Assembly (NCBI RefSeq): GCF_023115465.1
Contig: NZ_CP096034.1
Location: 62,001-126,000, forward strand
DNA length: 64,000 nt
From: Gottfriedia acidiceleris
Lineage (GTDB): Bacteria > Bacillota > Bacilli > Bacillales > Bacillaceae_G
Direction of reading: 5' to 3'
Every line of letters starts with the position of its first letter. Position 1 is the stretch's first letter. Shown here in pieces: positions 57,800-64,000 of this stretch. Under the pieces are notes generated by a model. The model did not search any database, was not told where the DNA came from, and saw only the letters and a list, made by a program, of their open reading frames with translations. Both the position numbers and the translations under genes were made by a program.

Positions 57800-58543
57800 A
57801 TGTCTGAGGAATTTATTATTGGACGTAATCCAGTTATGGAAGCAATACGTTCAGGTCGTGATATAAATAAAATTTGGGTTAGCGAAGGAGCAAATAAAGG
57901 TCAAATCCATAAACTTTTAGAATTAGCTAACCAAAACAAAGTGATCGTTCAAACAGCACCAAACAAGAAATTAGATGGAATGGTTAAAGGAAACCACCAA
58001 GGTGTAGTAGCGCAAGTAGCAGCATATGAATATGTAGAAATTGATGATTTATTTGAAGTGGCTAGTAGTCGAAATGAACAACCGTTCTTCTTAATACTTG
58101 ATGAAATTGAAGACCCTCATAATTTAGGCTCAATTATGAGAACTGCAGATGCAGTTGGCGCTCATGGAATCATTATTCCAAAGAGAAGAGCTGTAGGTTT
58201 AACTTCAGCGGTTGCTAAAGCTTCTACGGGAGCCATTGAATACATTCCTGTAGCTCGAGTAACGAACTTAGCAAGAACTGTGGATGAATTAAAAGAAAGA
58301 GGAGTTTGGATTTTTGGTACAGATGCAAAAGGTGCTGATGACTATCGAAACATGGATGGCCAAATTTCTCTTGGGTTAATTATTGGTAGTGAAGGTAAAG
58401 GCATGAGCAGGATCTTAAAGGAAAAATGTGATTTCCTAATCAAGTTACCAATGGTCGGTAAAGTTACATCTTTAAATGCGTCTGTTGCGGCTAGTTTATT
58501 AATGTATGAAATACATCGTAAGAGACACCCGCTTGGATCATAA
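57800..58543 (+). CDS. rlmB: 23S rRNA (guanosine-2'-O-)-methyltransferase RlmB-like (YacO)
   Basis: SpoU/TrmH-family methyltransferase with a SPOUT knot. The 247 residues include an N-terminal substrate-binding domain and the motifs DEIEDPHNLGSIMRTADA, IIGSEGKGMSR and VTSLNASVAASLLMYE of the knot. ATG 57800 follows AAAGGAG and comes 1 bp after the mrnC stop; upstream in-frame ATG 57731 is inside mrnC. The exact target nucleotide is inferred from the family. Confidence 0.94.
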   Translation: MSEEFIIGRNPVMEAIRSGRDINKIWVSEGANKGQIHKLLELANQNKVIVQTAPNKKLDGMVKGNHQGVVAQVAAYEYVEIDDLFEVASSRNEQPFFLILDEIEDPHNLGSIMRTADAVGAHGIIIPKRRAVGLTSAVAKASTGAIEYIPVARVTNLARTVDELKERGVWIFGTDAKGADDYRNMDGQISLGLIIGSEGKGMSRILKEKCDFLIKLPMVGKVTSLNASVAASLLMYEIHRKRHPLGS

Positions 58544-59057
58544 GAAGAAAGAGATTCTTATTGTAGATGGTTATAACATGATTGGAGCTTGGCCGAATCT
58601 TAGAAAACTTCGAGAAATTGACTTTGATAAATCACGTGATTATCTTATTACTCAACTTGCTGAGTATAAGGCATTCACAGGGATGTATATAATTGTTGTA
58701 TTTGATGCTCATTTTGTAAATGGAATCGAAAAGGTCGACAAGAATTCAAAGGTCGAAGTGATTTTTACTCGAAAAAACCAGACGGCTGATGAAAAAATTG
58801 AAAAACTTGCAATTGAGCTTCGTCATGTTAACCATCATATTTATGTTGCGACATCTGACTTTACTGAGCAATGGCAAATATTTGGACAAGGTGCACTTCG
58901 TATACCTGCAATGGAACTTTATCGATCGGTTACTCAAAATAAAAAAATGATAAGCAGTCGAATTAGTGAAATACCTGATCAAAGACTGACGATTAGCAAG
59001 ACTTTAAATTCGAAACAAACAGAAATTTTAGAAAAATGGCGAAGAGGGGAACGATGA
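58533..59057 (+). CDS. rae1: Ribosome-associated endoribonuclease Rae1 (YacP)
   Basis: NYN/PIN-like nuclease that cleaves certain mRNAs in the ribosomal A site in B. subtilis. The sequence has EILIVDGYNMIGAWP at the start, VVFDAH, FTRKNQTADEKIEKLA, YVATSDFTEQWQIFGQGA and a basic KWRRGER end, all family features. The start is uncertain: TTG 58533 gives 174 residues close to the 170 known, while ATG 58506 would overlap rlmB by 38 bp. The frame overlaps the rlmB end in both cases, and no strong ribosome binding site precedes either. Confidence 0.9.
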   Translation: MDHKKKEILIVDGYNMIGAWPNLRKLREIDFDKSRDYLITQLAEYKAFTGMYIIVVFDAHFVNGIEKVDKNSKVEVIFTRKNQTADEKIEKLAIELRHVNHHIYVATSDFTEQWQIFGQGALRIPAMELYRSVTQNKKMISSRISEIPDQRLTISKTLNSKQTEILEKWRRGER

Positions 59058-59061
59058 CTTA

Positions 59062-59090
59062 TTGTTTCCTTCTTCTTTGTGCTGTATAAT
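59062..59090 (+). promoter_or_regulatory. Sigma-A promoter of sigH
   Basis: TTGTTT (59062-59067), 17 bp, TATAAT (59085-59090), 20 bp before the ribosome binding site. In B. subtilis this promoter is repressed by AbrB; an AbrB site cannot be read from sequence. Confidence 0.75.
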
Positions 59091-59122
59091 TTAAATAAAT
59101 TGTTTGGTCGGAGGTGCTAATT

Positions 59123-59773
59123 TTGAACGTTGAACAGGAATTGAAGCTAATGATAGAGTATGGCCCTTTAGAAGATGAGGTAATTCTCGAATATGTTCGA
59201 GAAGGTGATCAAGAGGCACTAACATTTTTAATTCAAAAGTACCGCAATTTCGTTAAAGCAAAGTCTAGGTCTTATTTCCTAATAGGAGCTGACCGTGAAG
59301 ACATCATTCAAGAAGGTATGATTGGATTATACAAAGCAATTCGTGATTACAAAGAAGACAAACTTTCGTCCTTCAAGGCGTTTGCAGAATTATGCATTAC
59401 AAGACAAATTATTACAGCAATTAAAACAGCAACTAGACAAAAGCATATCCCATTAAATTCTTATGTTTCATTGGACAAGCCTATTTATGATGAGGAATCT
59501 GATCGTACATTACTGGATGTTTTAACAGAAACAAAAAACATGGATCCAGAGGAACTTGTTATCAATCAAGAAGAAAATGTGGACATAGAGCTTAAAATGT
59601 CTGAATTATTAAGCGATTTAGAAAGGAAAGTATTATCACTCTATTTAGATGGTCGATCTTACCAAGAAATATCAGAAGAGTTAAATAGACATGTGAAATC
59701 GATTGATAATGCTTTACAAAGAGTGAAAAGAAAACTTGAGAGATATATGGAAATAAGAGAACTGTCAGTTTAA
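59123..59773 (+). CDS. sigH: RNA polymerase sigma-H factor (Spo0H)
   Basis: Directs transition-phase and early sporulation genes. TTG 59123, after GGAGGTG at 59110-59116, gives 216 residues beginning MNVEQEL; the in-frame GTG at 59114 is part of the ribosome binding site. Region 2 (FVKAKSRSYFLIGADREDIIQEGMIGLYKAI...FKAFAELCITRQIITAIKTATRQKH) and region 4 (SDLERKVLSLYLDGRSYQEISEELNRHVKSIDNALQRVKRKL) are strongly conserved with B. subtilis. Confidence 0.97.
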   Translation: MNVEQELKLMIEYGPLEDEVILEYVREGDQEALTFLIQKYRNFVKAKSRSYFLIGADREDIIQEGMIGLYKAIRDYKEDKLSSFKAFAELCITRQIITAIKTATRQKHIPLNSYVSLDKPIYDEESDRTLLDVLTETKNMDPEELVINQEENVDIELKMSELLSDLERKVLSLYLDGRSYQEISEELNRHVKSIDNALQRVKRKLERYMEIRELSV

Positions 59774-59839
59774 TTAGATCAAAGAAACTCCTTTGTAATT
59801 CATAATAATTTATAGGAATACAAGGGTATAGAAATGAGT

Positions 59840-59868
59840 TTGACAGTTTATTGTTCGCATGGTACATT
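59840..59868 (+). promoter_or_regulatory. Sigma-A promoter of rpmG-secE
   Basis: TTGACA (59840-59845), 17 bp, TACATT (59863-59868). Downstream lies rpmG. Confidence 0.6.
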
Positions 59869-59907
59869 CTTAATGGATAATTATAGATGAATTAGGTTGG
59901 TGTCACC

Positions 59908-60054
59908 ATGAGAAAAAAAGTTGTCCTGTCGTGCGCTAATTGCAATAATAGAAATTACTCCACGATGAAGAATTCCTCTTCTGTAGAACGTTTGGAGATG
60001 AAAAAGTTTTGTAAAACGTGCAATGAGCATACTACACATAAAGAAACAAAATAG
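59908..60054 (+). CDS. rpmG: 50S ribosomal protein L33
   Basis: A 48-residue L33 of the zinc-binding (C+) type: CANC near the N-terminus and CKTC near the C-terminus, with the L33 pattern NYSTMKN...LEMKKFC and a HTTHKETK end. ATG 59908 follows AGGTTGGTG. Lies between sigH and secE, as rpmGB does in B. subtilis. L33 paralogues without cysteines exist elsewhere in bacilli; expression would depend on zinc supply. Confidence 0.95.
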   Translation: MRKKVVLSCANCNNRNYSTMKNSSSVERLEMKKFCKTCNEHTTHKETK

Positions 60055-60180
60055 ATTAAGTAAGATAAATGATAATTGCGAATGTCCTTATTCTGTATAT
60101 AAACTAAAGATCATGCACTATTTTTGGACAAGGCGGACGTTTCGTAAATCTCTAAACTAGTATATATGGGGGTTGCATCT

Positions 60181-60363
60181 GTGGGTCGTATCGGTAAGTT
60201 TTTTCGCGAAGTAAAAAGTGAAATGAAAAAAGTTTCATGGCCTAAACGTAAAGAATTAGTTAATTCAACAGTTACAGTATTAGCTACAGTTTTGTTCTTT
60301 GTAGTATTCTTCGCTGTAATTGACACAGGAATTTCTAAACTAATTCGACTTATTCTTGAATAA
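60181..60363 (+). CDS. secE: Preprotein translocase subunit SecE
   Basis: Clamp subunit of the SecYEG channel. GTG 60181 after GGGGG (60168-60172) gives 60 residues, the B. subtilis size; the in-frame ATG at 60166 overlaps this ribosome binding site. It has the cytoplasmic amphipathic helix with EVKSEMKKVSWPKRKEL, then a single membrane segment (about residues 30-52) and ISKLIRLILE. Upstream spacing (60055-60167) contains only a weak promoter-like TTGCGA/TATAAA. Confidence 0.95.
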   Translation: MGRIGKFFREVKSEMKKVSWPKRKELVNSTVTVLATVLFFVVFFAVIDTGISKLIRLILE

Positions 60364-60377
60364 GTTAAAACTAATTG

Positions 60378-60427
60378 TGCTATAATGAGTGATAATGTTT
60401 AAAAAAAAGCCCGGTGACGGGTTTTTT
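60378..60427 (+). promoter_or_regulatory. secE-nusG spacer: extended -10 and terminator-like hairpin
   Basis: TGCTATAAT (60378-60386) is an extended -10 with a weak TTGAAT -35. At 60402-60427, AAAAAAGCCCG pairs with CGGGTTTTTT around GTGA (one G-U), a textbook terminator-like hairpin between secE and nusG. It may reduce or condition read-through into nusG. Confidence 0.65.
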
Positions 60428-60456
60428 AATTTGCAAGAAAGTTGACCGGGGAGGGA

Positions 60457-60471
60457 AGGACAAGTAGTCCT
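60457..60471 (+). promoter_or_regulatory. Hairpin between nusG ribosome binding site and start
   Basis: AGGAC-AAGTA-GTCCT separates GGGGAGGG (60448-60455) from ATG 60477. Linear spacing of GGAGG to the start is 22 nt; excluding the hairpin it becomes 7 nt. Confidence 0.5.
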
Positions 60472-60476
60472 CTAAC

Positions 60477-61010
60477 ATGGAAAAAAGATGGTATGTAGTT
60501 CATACTTACTCAGGATATGAGAATAAAGTAAAAGCTAATTTAGAAAAACGTGTAGAAACAATGGGAATGCAGGATAAAATTTTCCGTGTAATAGTTCCAG
60601 AAGAATCAGAAGTAGAAATGAAGAACGGTAAAGAAAAAGTAACGAAACGTAAAGTGTTTCCAGGTTATGTGTTAGTTGAACTAGTCATGACTGACGATTC
60701 TTGGTATGTAGTTCGAAATACACCGGGAGTAACTGGTTTCGTTGGCTCAGCTGGATCTGGTTCAAAACCAACCCCACTTTTAGAAGAAGAAATTACACAT
60801 ATTCTAAAACATATGGGTCTAGATGAACAAATAATTGATTTTGATTTAGATGTAAATGAAGTTGTTCGATTAAAAGAAGGTCCGTTTGCGAATTATACTG
60901 GATCAATTAAAGAAATTGACTTCGAAAAGAAAAAAGTGACTGTGTTAGTAGAATTCTTTAATAAAGAAACGCCGGTAGAACTGGATTTACATCTTGTTGA
61001 AAAATTATAA
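60477..61010 (+). CDS. nusG: Transcription termination/antitermination factor NusG
   Basis: Binds RNA polymerase and, in B. subtilis, promotes pausing. The 177 residues have the NGN domain (WYVVHTYSGYENKVKANLEKRV...FPGYVLVELVM...VRNTPGVTGFVGS) and a C-terminal KOW domain (VVRLKEGPFANYTGSIKEIDFEKKKVTVLVEFF). ATG 60477 is fixed by homology although the ribosome binding site is unusually far upstream (see the hairpin at 60457). Followed by the ribosomal protein genes. Confidence 0.97.
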   Translation: MEKRWYVVHTYSGYENKVKANLEKRVETMGMQDKIFRVIVPEESEVEMKNGKEKVTKRKVFPGYVLVELVMTDDSWYVVRNTPGVTGFVGSAGSGSKPTPLLEEEITHILKHMGLDEQIIDFDLDVNEVVRLKEGPFANYTGSIKEIDFEKKKVTVLVEFFNKETPVELDLHLVEKL

Positions 61011-61125
61011 TACAAGACCTTGCATTTTTAATTTGAAAATGTTAGACTTTTAAAGGTCAATATGCATCGAAAAGATGGTATTAACTTCTGTATAAGAATA
61101 TGCATGCAAATGCAAAACGATATGA

Positions 61126-61171
61126 GTGGGAGGGTGTAAAACCCCATTACCACATCACGGACTTAAGGAGG
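61126..61171 (+). promoter_or_regulatory. rplK leader with GTGGGAGG motif
   Basis: GTGGGAGG (61126-61133), a short CC/GG-paired segment, then ATTACCAC and the rplK ribosome binding site AAGGAGG (61164-61171). It resembles the L1-binding part of 23S rRNA (GGTGGGATACTACC near 36714), suggesting L1 autogenous control. The 61011-61125 stretch before it has no clear promoter. Confidence 0.55.
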
Positions 61172-61179
61172 TGTGTCTC

Positions 61180-61605
61180 GTGGCTAAAAAAGTAATTAAA
61201 ATGGTAAAATTGCAAATTCCTGCAGGGAAAGCAAACCCAGCACCACCAGTTGGTCCTGCACTAGGACAAGCAGGTGTTAACATCATGGGATTCTGTAAAG
61301 AGTTCAACGCTCGTACAGCTGACCAAGCTGGTCTAATTATTCCTGTTGAAATCACTGTATTCGAAGATCGTTCGTTTACATTCATTACGAAAACTCCTCC
61401 TGCTGCTGTACTTCTTAAAGTAGCGGCTGGTATCGAGTCTGGTTCAGGTGAACCAAATCGTAAAAAAGTAGCAACAGTTAAACGCGATAAAGTGCGTGAG
61501 ATTGCTGAACAAAAAATGCCTGATTTAAATGCTGCTTCTGTTGAAGCTGCTATGCGTATGGTAGAAGGTACTGCACGTAGTATGGGTATCGTTATTGAAG
61601 ACTAA
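61180..61605 (+). CDS. rplK: 50S ribosomal protein L11
   Basis: Forms the GTPase-associated region with L10-L12; needed for RelA activation and target of thiostrepton. GTG 61180 after AAGGAGG gives 141 residues, as in B. subtilis. The sequence starts [29 protein letters not shown], with [13 protein letters not shown] and the RNA-binding C-terminal domain ending in GTARSMGI. Upstream in-frame ATG 61126? is a GTG inside the leader and is rejected. rplA follows. Confidence 0.97.
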   Translation: MAKKVIKMVKLQIPAGKANPAPPVGPALGQAGVNIMGFCKEFNARTADQAGLIIPVEITVFEDRSFTFITKTPPAAVLLKVAAGIESGSGEPNRKKVATVKRDKVREIAEQKMPDLNAASVEAAMRMVEGTARSMGIVIED

Positions 61606-61633
61606 TCCCATCTTCAATAAGGTGTGATTGAGG

Positions 61634-61685
61634 AGGTTGCGAACATCGTTTGATGTGTTTTATCGCAACCTTTATTCGTGGGAGG
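61634..61685 (+). promoter_or_regulatory. rplK-rplA spacer: hairpin and second GTGGGAGG motif
   Basis: AGGTTGCG (61634-61641) pairs with CGCAACCT (61664-61671), with an inner AACATC/GATGT stem. GTGGGAGG recurs at 61678-61685, followed by ACCACAT and the rplA ribosome binding site, parallel to the rplK leader. Confidence 0.55.
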
Positions 61686-61720
61686 AAAATCCGTTAAAAC
61701 CACATTAGGAGGAATAAAAC

Positions 61721-62410
61721 ATGGCTAACAAAGGTAAAAAATACCAAGAAGCTATTAAATTAGTAGATCGTACAGCTGTTTACGCAGTAAACGAAGCTGT
61801 TGAACTTGTTAAAAAGACTACAACTGTTAACTTTGATGCAACAGTTGAAGTAGCATTCCGTTTAGGAGTAGACCCAAAGAAAGCTGACCAACAAATTCGT
61901 GGTGCAGTAGTTCTTCCGCACGGTACTGGTAAAGTACAACGTGTATTAGTATTCGCTAAAGGTGAAAAAGCTAAAGAAGCTGAAGCTGCTGGTGCTGATT
62001 TCGTAGGCGATGCTGACATGATTAACAAAATCCAACAAGGTTGGTTCGATTTTGATGTAGTAGTAGCAACTCCAGACATGATGGCTGAAGTTGGTAAATT
62101 AGGACGTGTATTAGGACCTAAAGGTTTAATGCCAAACCCGAAAACAGGTACAGTTACATTTGACGTAACAAAAGCTGTTAACGAAATCAAAGCTGGTAAA
62201 GTTGAATACCGTGTTGATAAAGCTGGTAACATTCACGTACCAATCGGTAAAGTATCTTTCGAAAACGAAAAGTTAGTAGAAAACTTTACAACAATCTTTG
62301 AAACTATGGTAAAAGTTAAACCTGCTGCTGCTAAAGGAACATACATGAAGAATGTTGCAATCACTTCAACTATGGGCCCTGGTATCAAAGTAGATCCAGC
62401 TAGTTTCTAA
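61721..62410 (+). CDS. rplA: 50S ribosomal protein L1
   Basis: L1-stalk protein aiding E-site tRNA release; a known autogenous translational repressor in other bacteria. The 229 residues contain the two-domain L1 fold with [26 protein letters not shown], the [26 protein letters not shown] signature and the C-terminal [18 protein letters not shown] precedes ATG 61721. A strong promoter for rplJ follows. Confidence 0.97.
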   Translation: MANKGKKYQEAIKLVDRTAVYAVNEAVELVKKTTTVNFDATVEVAFRLGVDPKKADQQIRGAVVLPHGTGKVQRVLVFAKGEKAKEAEAAGADFVGDADMINKIQQGWFDFDVVVATPDMMAEVGKLGRVLGPKGLMPNPKTGTVTFDVTKAVNEIKAGKVEYRVDKAGNIHVPIGKVSFENEKLVENFTTIFETMVKVKPAAAKGTYMKNVAITSTMGPGIKVDPASF

Positions 62411-62424
62411 GATAAAAAACAAAG

Positions 62425-62453
62425 TTGACAATTCGACAAGAACTCTCTATAAT
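62425..62453 (+). promoter_or_regulatory. Sigma-A promoter of rplJ-rplL
   Basis: TTGACA (62425-62430), 17 bp, TATAAT (62448-62453): both hexamers perfect at optimal spacing. Confidence 0.85.
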
Positions 62454-62459
62454 GGAGAT

Positions 62460-62592
62460 TGTCTTGCTAATTAAATAGACTACCGTAGACAGTAGGTGCT
62501 TAAGCTTAATATCCTACCGAGGTGTATAACTGATAAATTCGTGCATATACAACCTCCATGTCTTTTTTTGAAAAATTCGTGGAGGTTTTGCT
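62460..62592 (+). promoter_or_regulatory. L10 leader (ribosomal protein attenuator) before rplJ
   Basis: Contains the conserved core ACCGTAGACAGTAGGTGC, the CTTAATATCCTACCGAGGTG segment and a terminator-like stem (62551-62558 with 62580-62587) followed by TTTG. This is the L10(L12)4-binding leader known in Firmicutes, which limits rplJ-rplL expression. Confidence 0.85.
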
Positions 62593-62643
62593 ATGGTTAC
62601 ACTTTTGCGGTATATACACTAAAATCCACAGGAGGTGTAATAA

Positions 62644-63144
62644 ATGAGCGCAGTATTAGAAGCTAAAAAACAAGTTGTAACTGAAGTAGCTGCAAAATTA
62701 CGTGATAGCAAAGCAACAGTTGTTGTTGACTACCGTGGTTTAAATGTTGCTGAAGTAACTGAATTACGTAAGCAATTACGTGAAGCTGGCGTTGAGTTCA
62801 AAGTTTACAAAAACACTTTAACTCGTCGTGCTGCTGAAGAGGCTGGTTTAGTTGGTTTAAATGAATCATTAACTGGTCCAAACGCAATCGCGTTTAGCAT
62901 GGAGGATGTAATTGCTCCTGCTAAAGTAATCAACGATTTCGCTAAAAAACATGAAGCTTTAGAAATTAAAGCTGGTGTAATCGAAGGAAACGTTGCTACT
63001 GTTGAAGAAGTTAAAGCTCTTGCTGAACTTCCATCTCGCGAAGGTTTACTTTCTATGTTGCTTAGCGTGCTACAAGCACCAATCCGCAACTTCGCTCTTG
63101 CAACTAAAGCAGTTGCAGAACAAAAAGAAGAACAAGGCGCTTAA
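62644..63144 (+). CDS. rplJ: 50S ribosomal protein L10
   Basis: Base of the L12 stalk; its complex with L12 binds the leader above. The 166 residues have the N-terminal rRNA-binding domain ([37 protein letters not shown]) and a C-terminal helix that holds L12 dimers ([24 protein letters not shown]). AGGAGGTG precedes ATG 62644. Confidence 0.97.
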   Translation: MSAVLEAKKQVVTEVAAKLRDSKATVVVDYRGLNVAEVTELRKQLREAGVEFKVYKNTLTRRAAEEAGLVGLNESLTGPNAIAFSMEDVIAPAKVINDFAKKHEALEIKAGVIEGNVATVEEVKALAELPSREGLLSMLLSVLQAPIRNFALATKAVAEQKEEQGA

Positions 63145-63200
63145 TGCCAAGATCGCTTAAAATATATAATTTAAAGGTATAAACAAGGAGGAAATTAACA

Positions 63201-63560
63201 ATGACTAAAGAACAAATCATTGAAGCAGTTAAAAACATGACTGTATTAGAATTAAATGACTTAGTAAAAGCAATCGAAGAAGAGTTCGGCGTAACTGCTG
63301 CTGCTCCTGTAGCTATGATGGGTGGCGCTGTTGAAGCTGCTGCTGAGCAAACTGAATTTGATTTAGTATTAGCTAGCCCTGGCGACCAAAAAATCAAAGT
63401 AATCAAAGTTGTTCGTGAATTAACTGGTTTAGGATTAAAAGAAGCTAAAGAATTAGTTGACAACACTCCTAAAGCAATTAAAGAAGGAATCAGCAAAGAA
63501 GAAGCTGAAGAAATGAAAGCTAAACTTGAAGAAGTTGGCGCTAACGTAGAAGTTAAGTAA
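63201..63560 (+). CDS. rplL: 50S ribosomal protein L7/L12
   Basis: Stalk protein that recruits translation factors, present in multiple copies. The 119 residues have the N-terminal dimerisation helices ([26 protein letters not shown]), an Ala-rich hinge and the factor-binding CTD ([39 protein letters not shown]). AGGAGG precedes the ATG; a terminator follows. Confidence 0.97.
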   Translation: MTKEQIIEAVKNMTVLELNDLVKAIEEEFGVTAAAPVAMMGGAVEAAAEQTEFDLVLASPGDQKIKVIKVVRELTGLGLKEAKELVDNTPKAIKEGISKEEAEEMKAKLEEVGANVEVK

Positions 63561-63576
63561 TTTCTAAAAGTTTTTA

Positions 63577-63607
63577 GAAAAGCTCGCATTTATGCGAGCT
63601 TTTTTTG
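63577..63607 (+). terminator. Terminator after rplL
   Basis: AAAAGCTCGCAT pairs with ATGCGAGCTTTT (63593-63604), then T residues. A smaller TTTCTAAAA/TTTTAGAAA stem precedes it. Confidence 0.92.
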
Positions 63608-63670
63608 TACATATGGGATTACTTTTGGAAAGACTGTTGATAAGTATATTTATGGAAGAAGGATTTTTTT

Positions 63671-64000
63671 ATGGCAGATCATTATTTTACAAATCAACCG
63701 AATAGTAAAACTGATAAAAAGGTATTTTCGTTTACTCTGAGAGGTAATGATTTGAAATTCCAATCTGATTCGGGTGTTTTTTCTAGGAATGAAGTTGACT
63801 TTGGATCCCGTGTTTTAATTAACGCATTCACATTTCCAGAAATTGAAGGTAATATTTTAGATGTTGGATGTGGGTACGGCCCAATAGGATTATCAATCGC
63901 AAAAGATTGTACTAGTCGAATCGTGGAAATGGTTGATGTGAATTTAAGGGCAATTGAATTAGCGAAAGAAAATGCGAATGTAAATAAAATAGAAAATGTA
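63671..64000 (+). CDS. ybxB: RsmC-type SAM methyltransferase, N-terminal part (3' end outside window)
   Basis: The first 110 codons of an open frame beginning at ATG 63671 with GAAGGA upstream. It shows the MADHYFTNQP start and the SAM-binding motif NILDVGCGYGPIGLSIA at about 71-87, then the acidic motif EMVDVNLRAIELAKENA. This is the 16S rRNA guanine-N2 methyltransferase-like family; in B. subtilis ybxB lies between rplL and rpoB. The catalytic NPPF motif would be beyond the window, so the rRNA target is an inference. Confidence 0.88.
   Translation, partial: MADHYFTNQPNSKTDKKVFSFTLRGNDLKFQSDSGVFSRNEVDFGSRVLINAFTFPEIEGNILDVGCGYGPIGLSIAKDCTSRIVEMVDVNLRAIELAKENANVNKIENV

Noticed and set aside
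61780-62232. 150-codon open frame on the - strand across rplA
   Set aside because: Exact antisense of a strongly conserved ribosomal protein gene with high codon bias; no ribosome binding site and no recognisable domain.
63104-63589. 161-codon open frame on the - strand over rplJ-rplL
   Set aside because: Antisense to rplL; composition explained by the Ala/Glu-rich coding strand.

Overview
This window is the rRNA- and sporulation-gene-rich core of a low-GC, endospore-forming member of the Bacillaceae. The protein genes are AT-rich, every supported gene lies on the + strand, and the order follows Bacillus subtilis 168 from glmU to ybxB almost gene for gene. Spore-specific genes (fin, spoVT, yabP, yabQ, spoIIE, sigH), clear GGAGG-type ribosome binding sites and TTG/GTG starts all fit. 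I cannot name the species. Relative to B. subtilis as I remember it, ctc (between prs and pth) and yacD (between hslO and cysK) are missing, and the second rRNA operon carries spacer tRNAs.

Layout. 1-12.9 kb: glmU (5' end outside the window), prs, pth, fin, mfd, spoVT, yabM, mazG, rqcP, yabP, yabQ, divIC, yabR (envelope precursors, PRPP, translation rescue, repair, early sporulation). 13.1-18 kb: tRNA-Met and tRNA-Glu, then spoIIE, yabS, yabT, a phosphatase / vWA / kinase group. 18-24.9 kb: tilS, hprT, ftsH, coaX, hslO, cysK. 25-32.5 kb: the folate operon pabB-pabA-pabC-folP-folB-folK-yazB-dusB, then lysS. 32.5-43.6 kb: two rRNA operons in tandem with a nine-tRNA cluster between them (the rrnJ-trnJ-rrnW arrangement); the second operon has no visible promoter of its own. 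43.9-51.2 kb: the CtsR regulon operon ctsR-mcsA-mcsB-clpC, then radA and disA. 51.2-59.1 kb: yacL, ispD, ispF, gltX, a T-box, cysE, cysS, mrnC, rlmB, rae1. 59.1-64 kb: sigH, rpmG, secE, nusG, rplK, rplA, rplJ, rplL and the start of a methyltransferase gene.

Regulation readable from sequence: a Spo0A/sigma-A promoter with the unusual 21-bp spacer before spoIIE; sigma-G/F-like promoters before fin and spoVT; a CtsR operator on the ctsR promoter; a T-box with a Cys specifier before cysE-cysS; the L10 leader before rplJ; repeated GTGGGAGG leader motifs before rplK and rplA; and processing stems around 16S and 23S, the latter being substrates for Mini-III, whose gene mrnC is in the window.

I found no mobile element, CRISPR array, prophage or defence island, and no convincing wholly new system. 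The best leads are: the SpoIIE/YabS/YabT cluster, where YabS reads as a circularly permuted vWA domain; a nested inverted-repeat structure of unknown role between rrn and ctsR (43690-43845); a sigma-A-like promoter inside the first rRNA operon just before 5S; a hairpin that buries the yabS ribosome binding site; and the secE-nusG spacer, which has a -10 element, a terminator-like hairpin and a hairpin between the ribosome binding site and the start codon.
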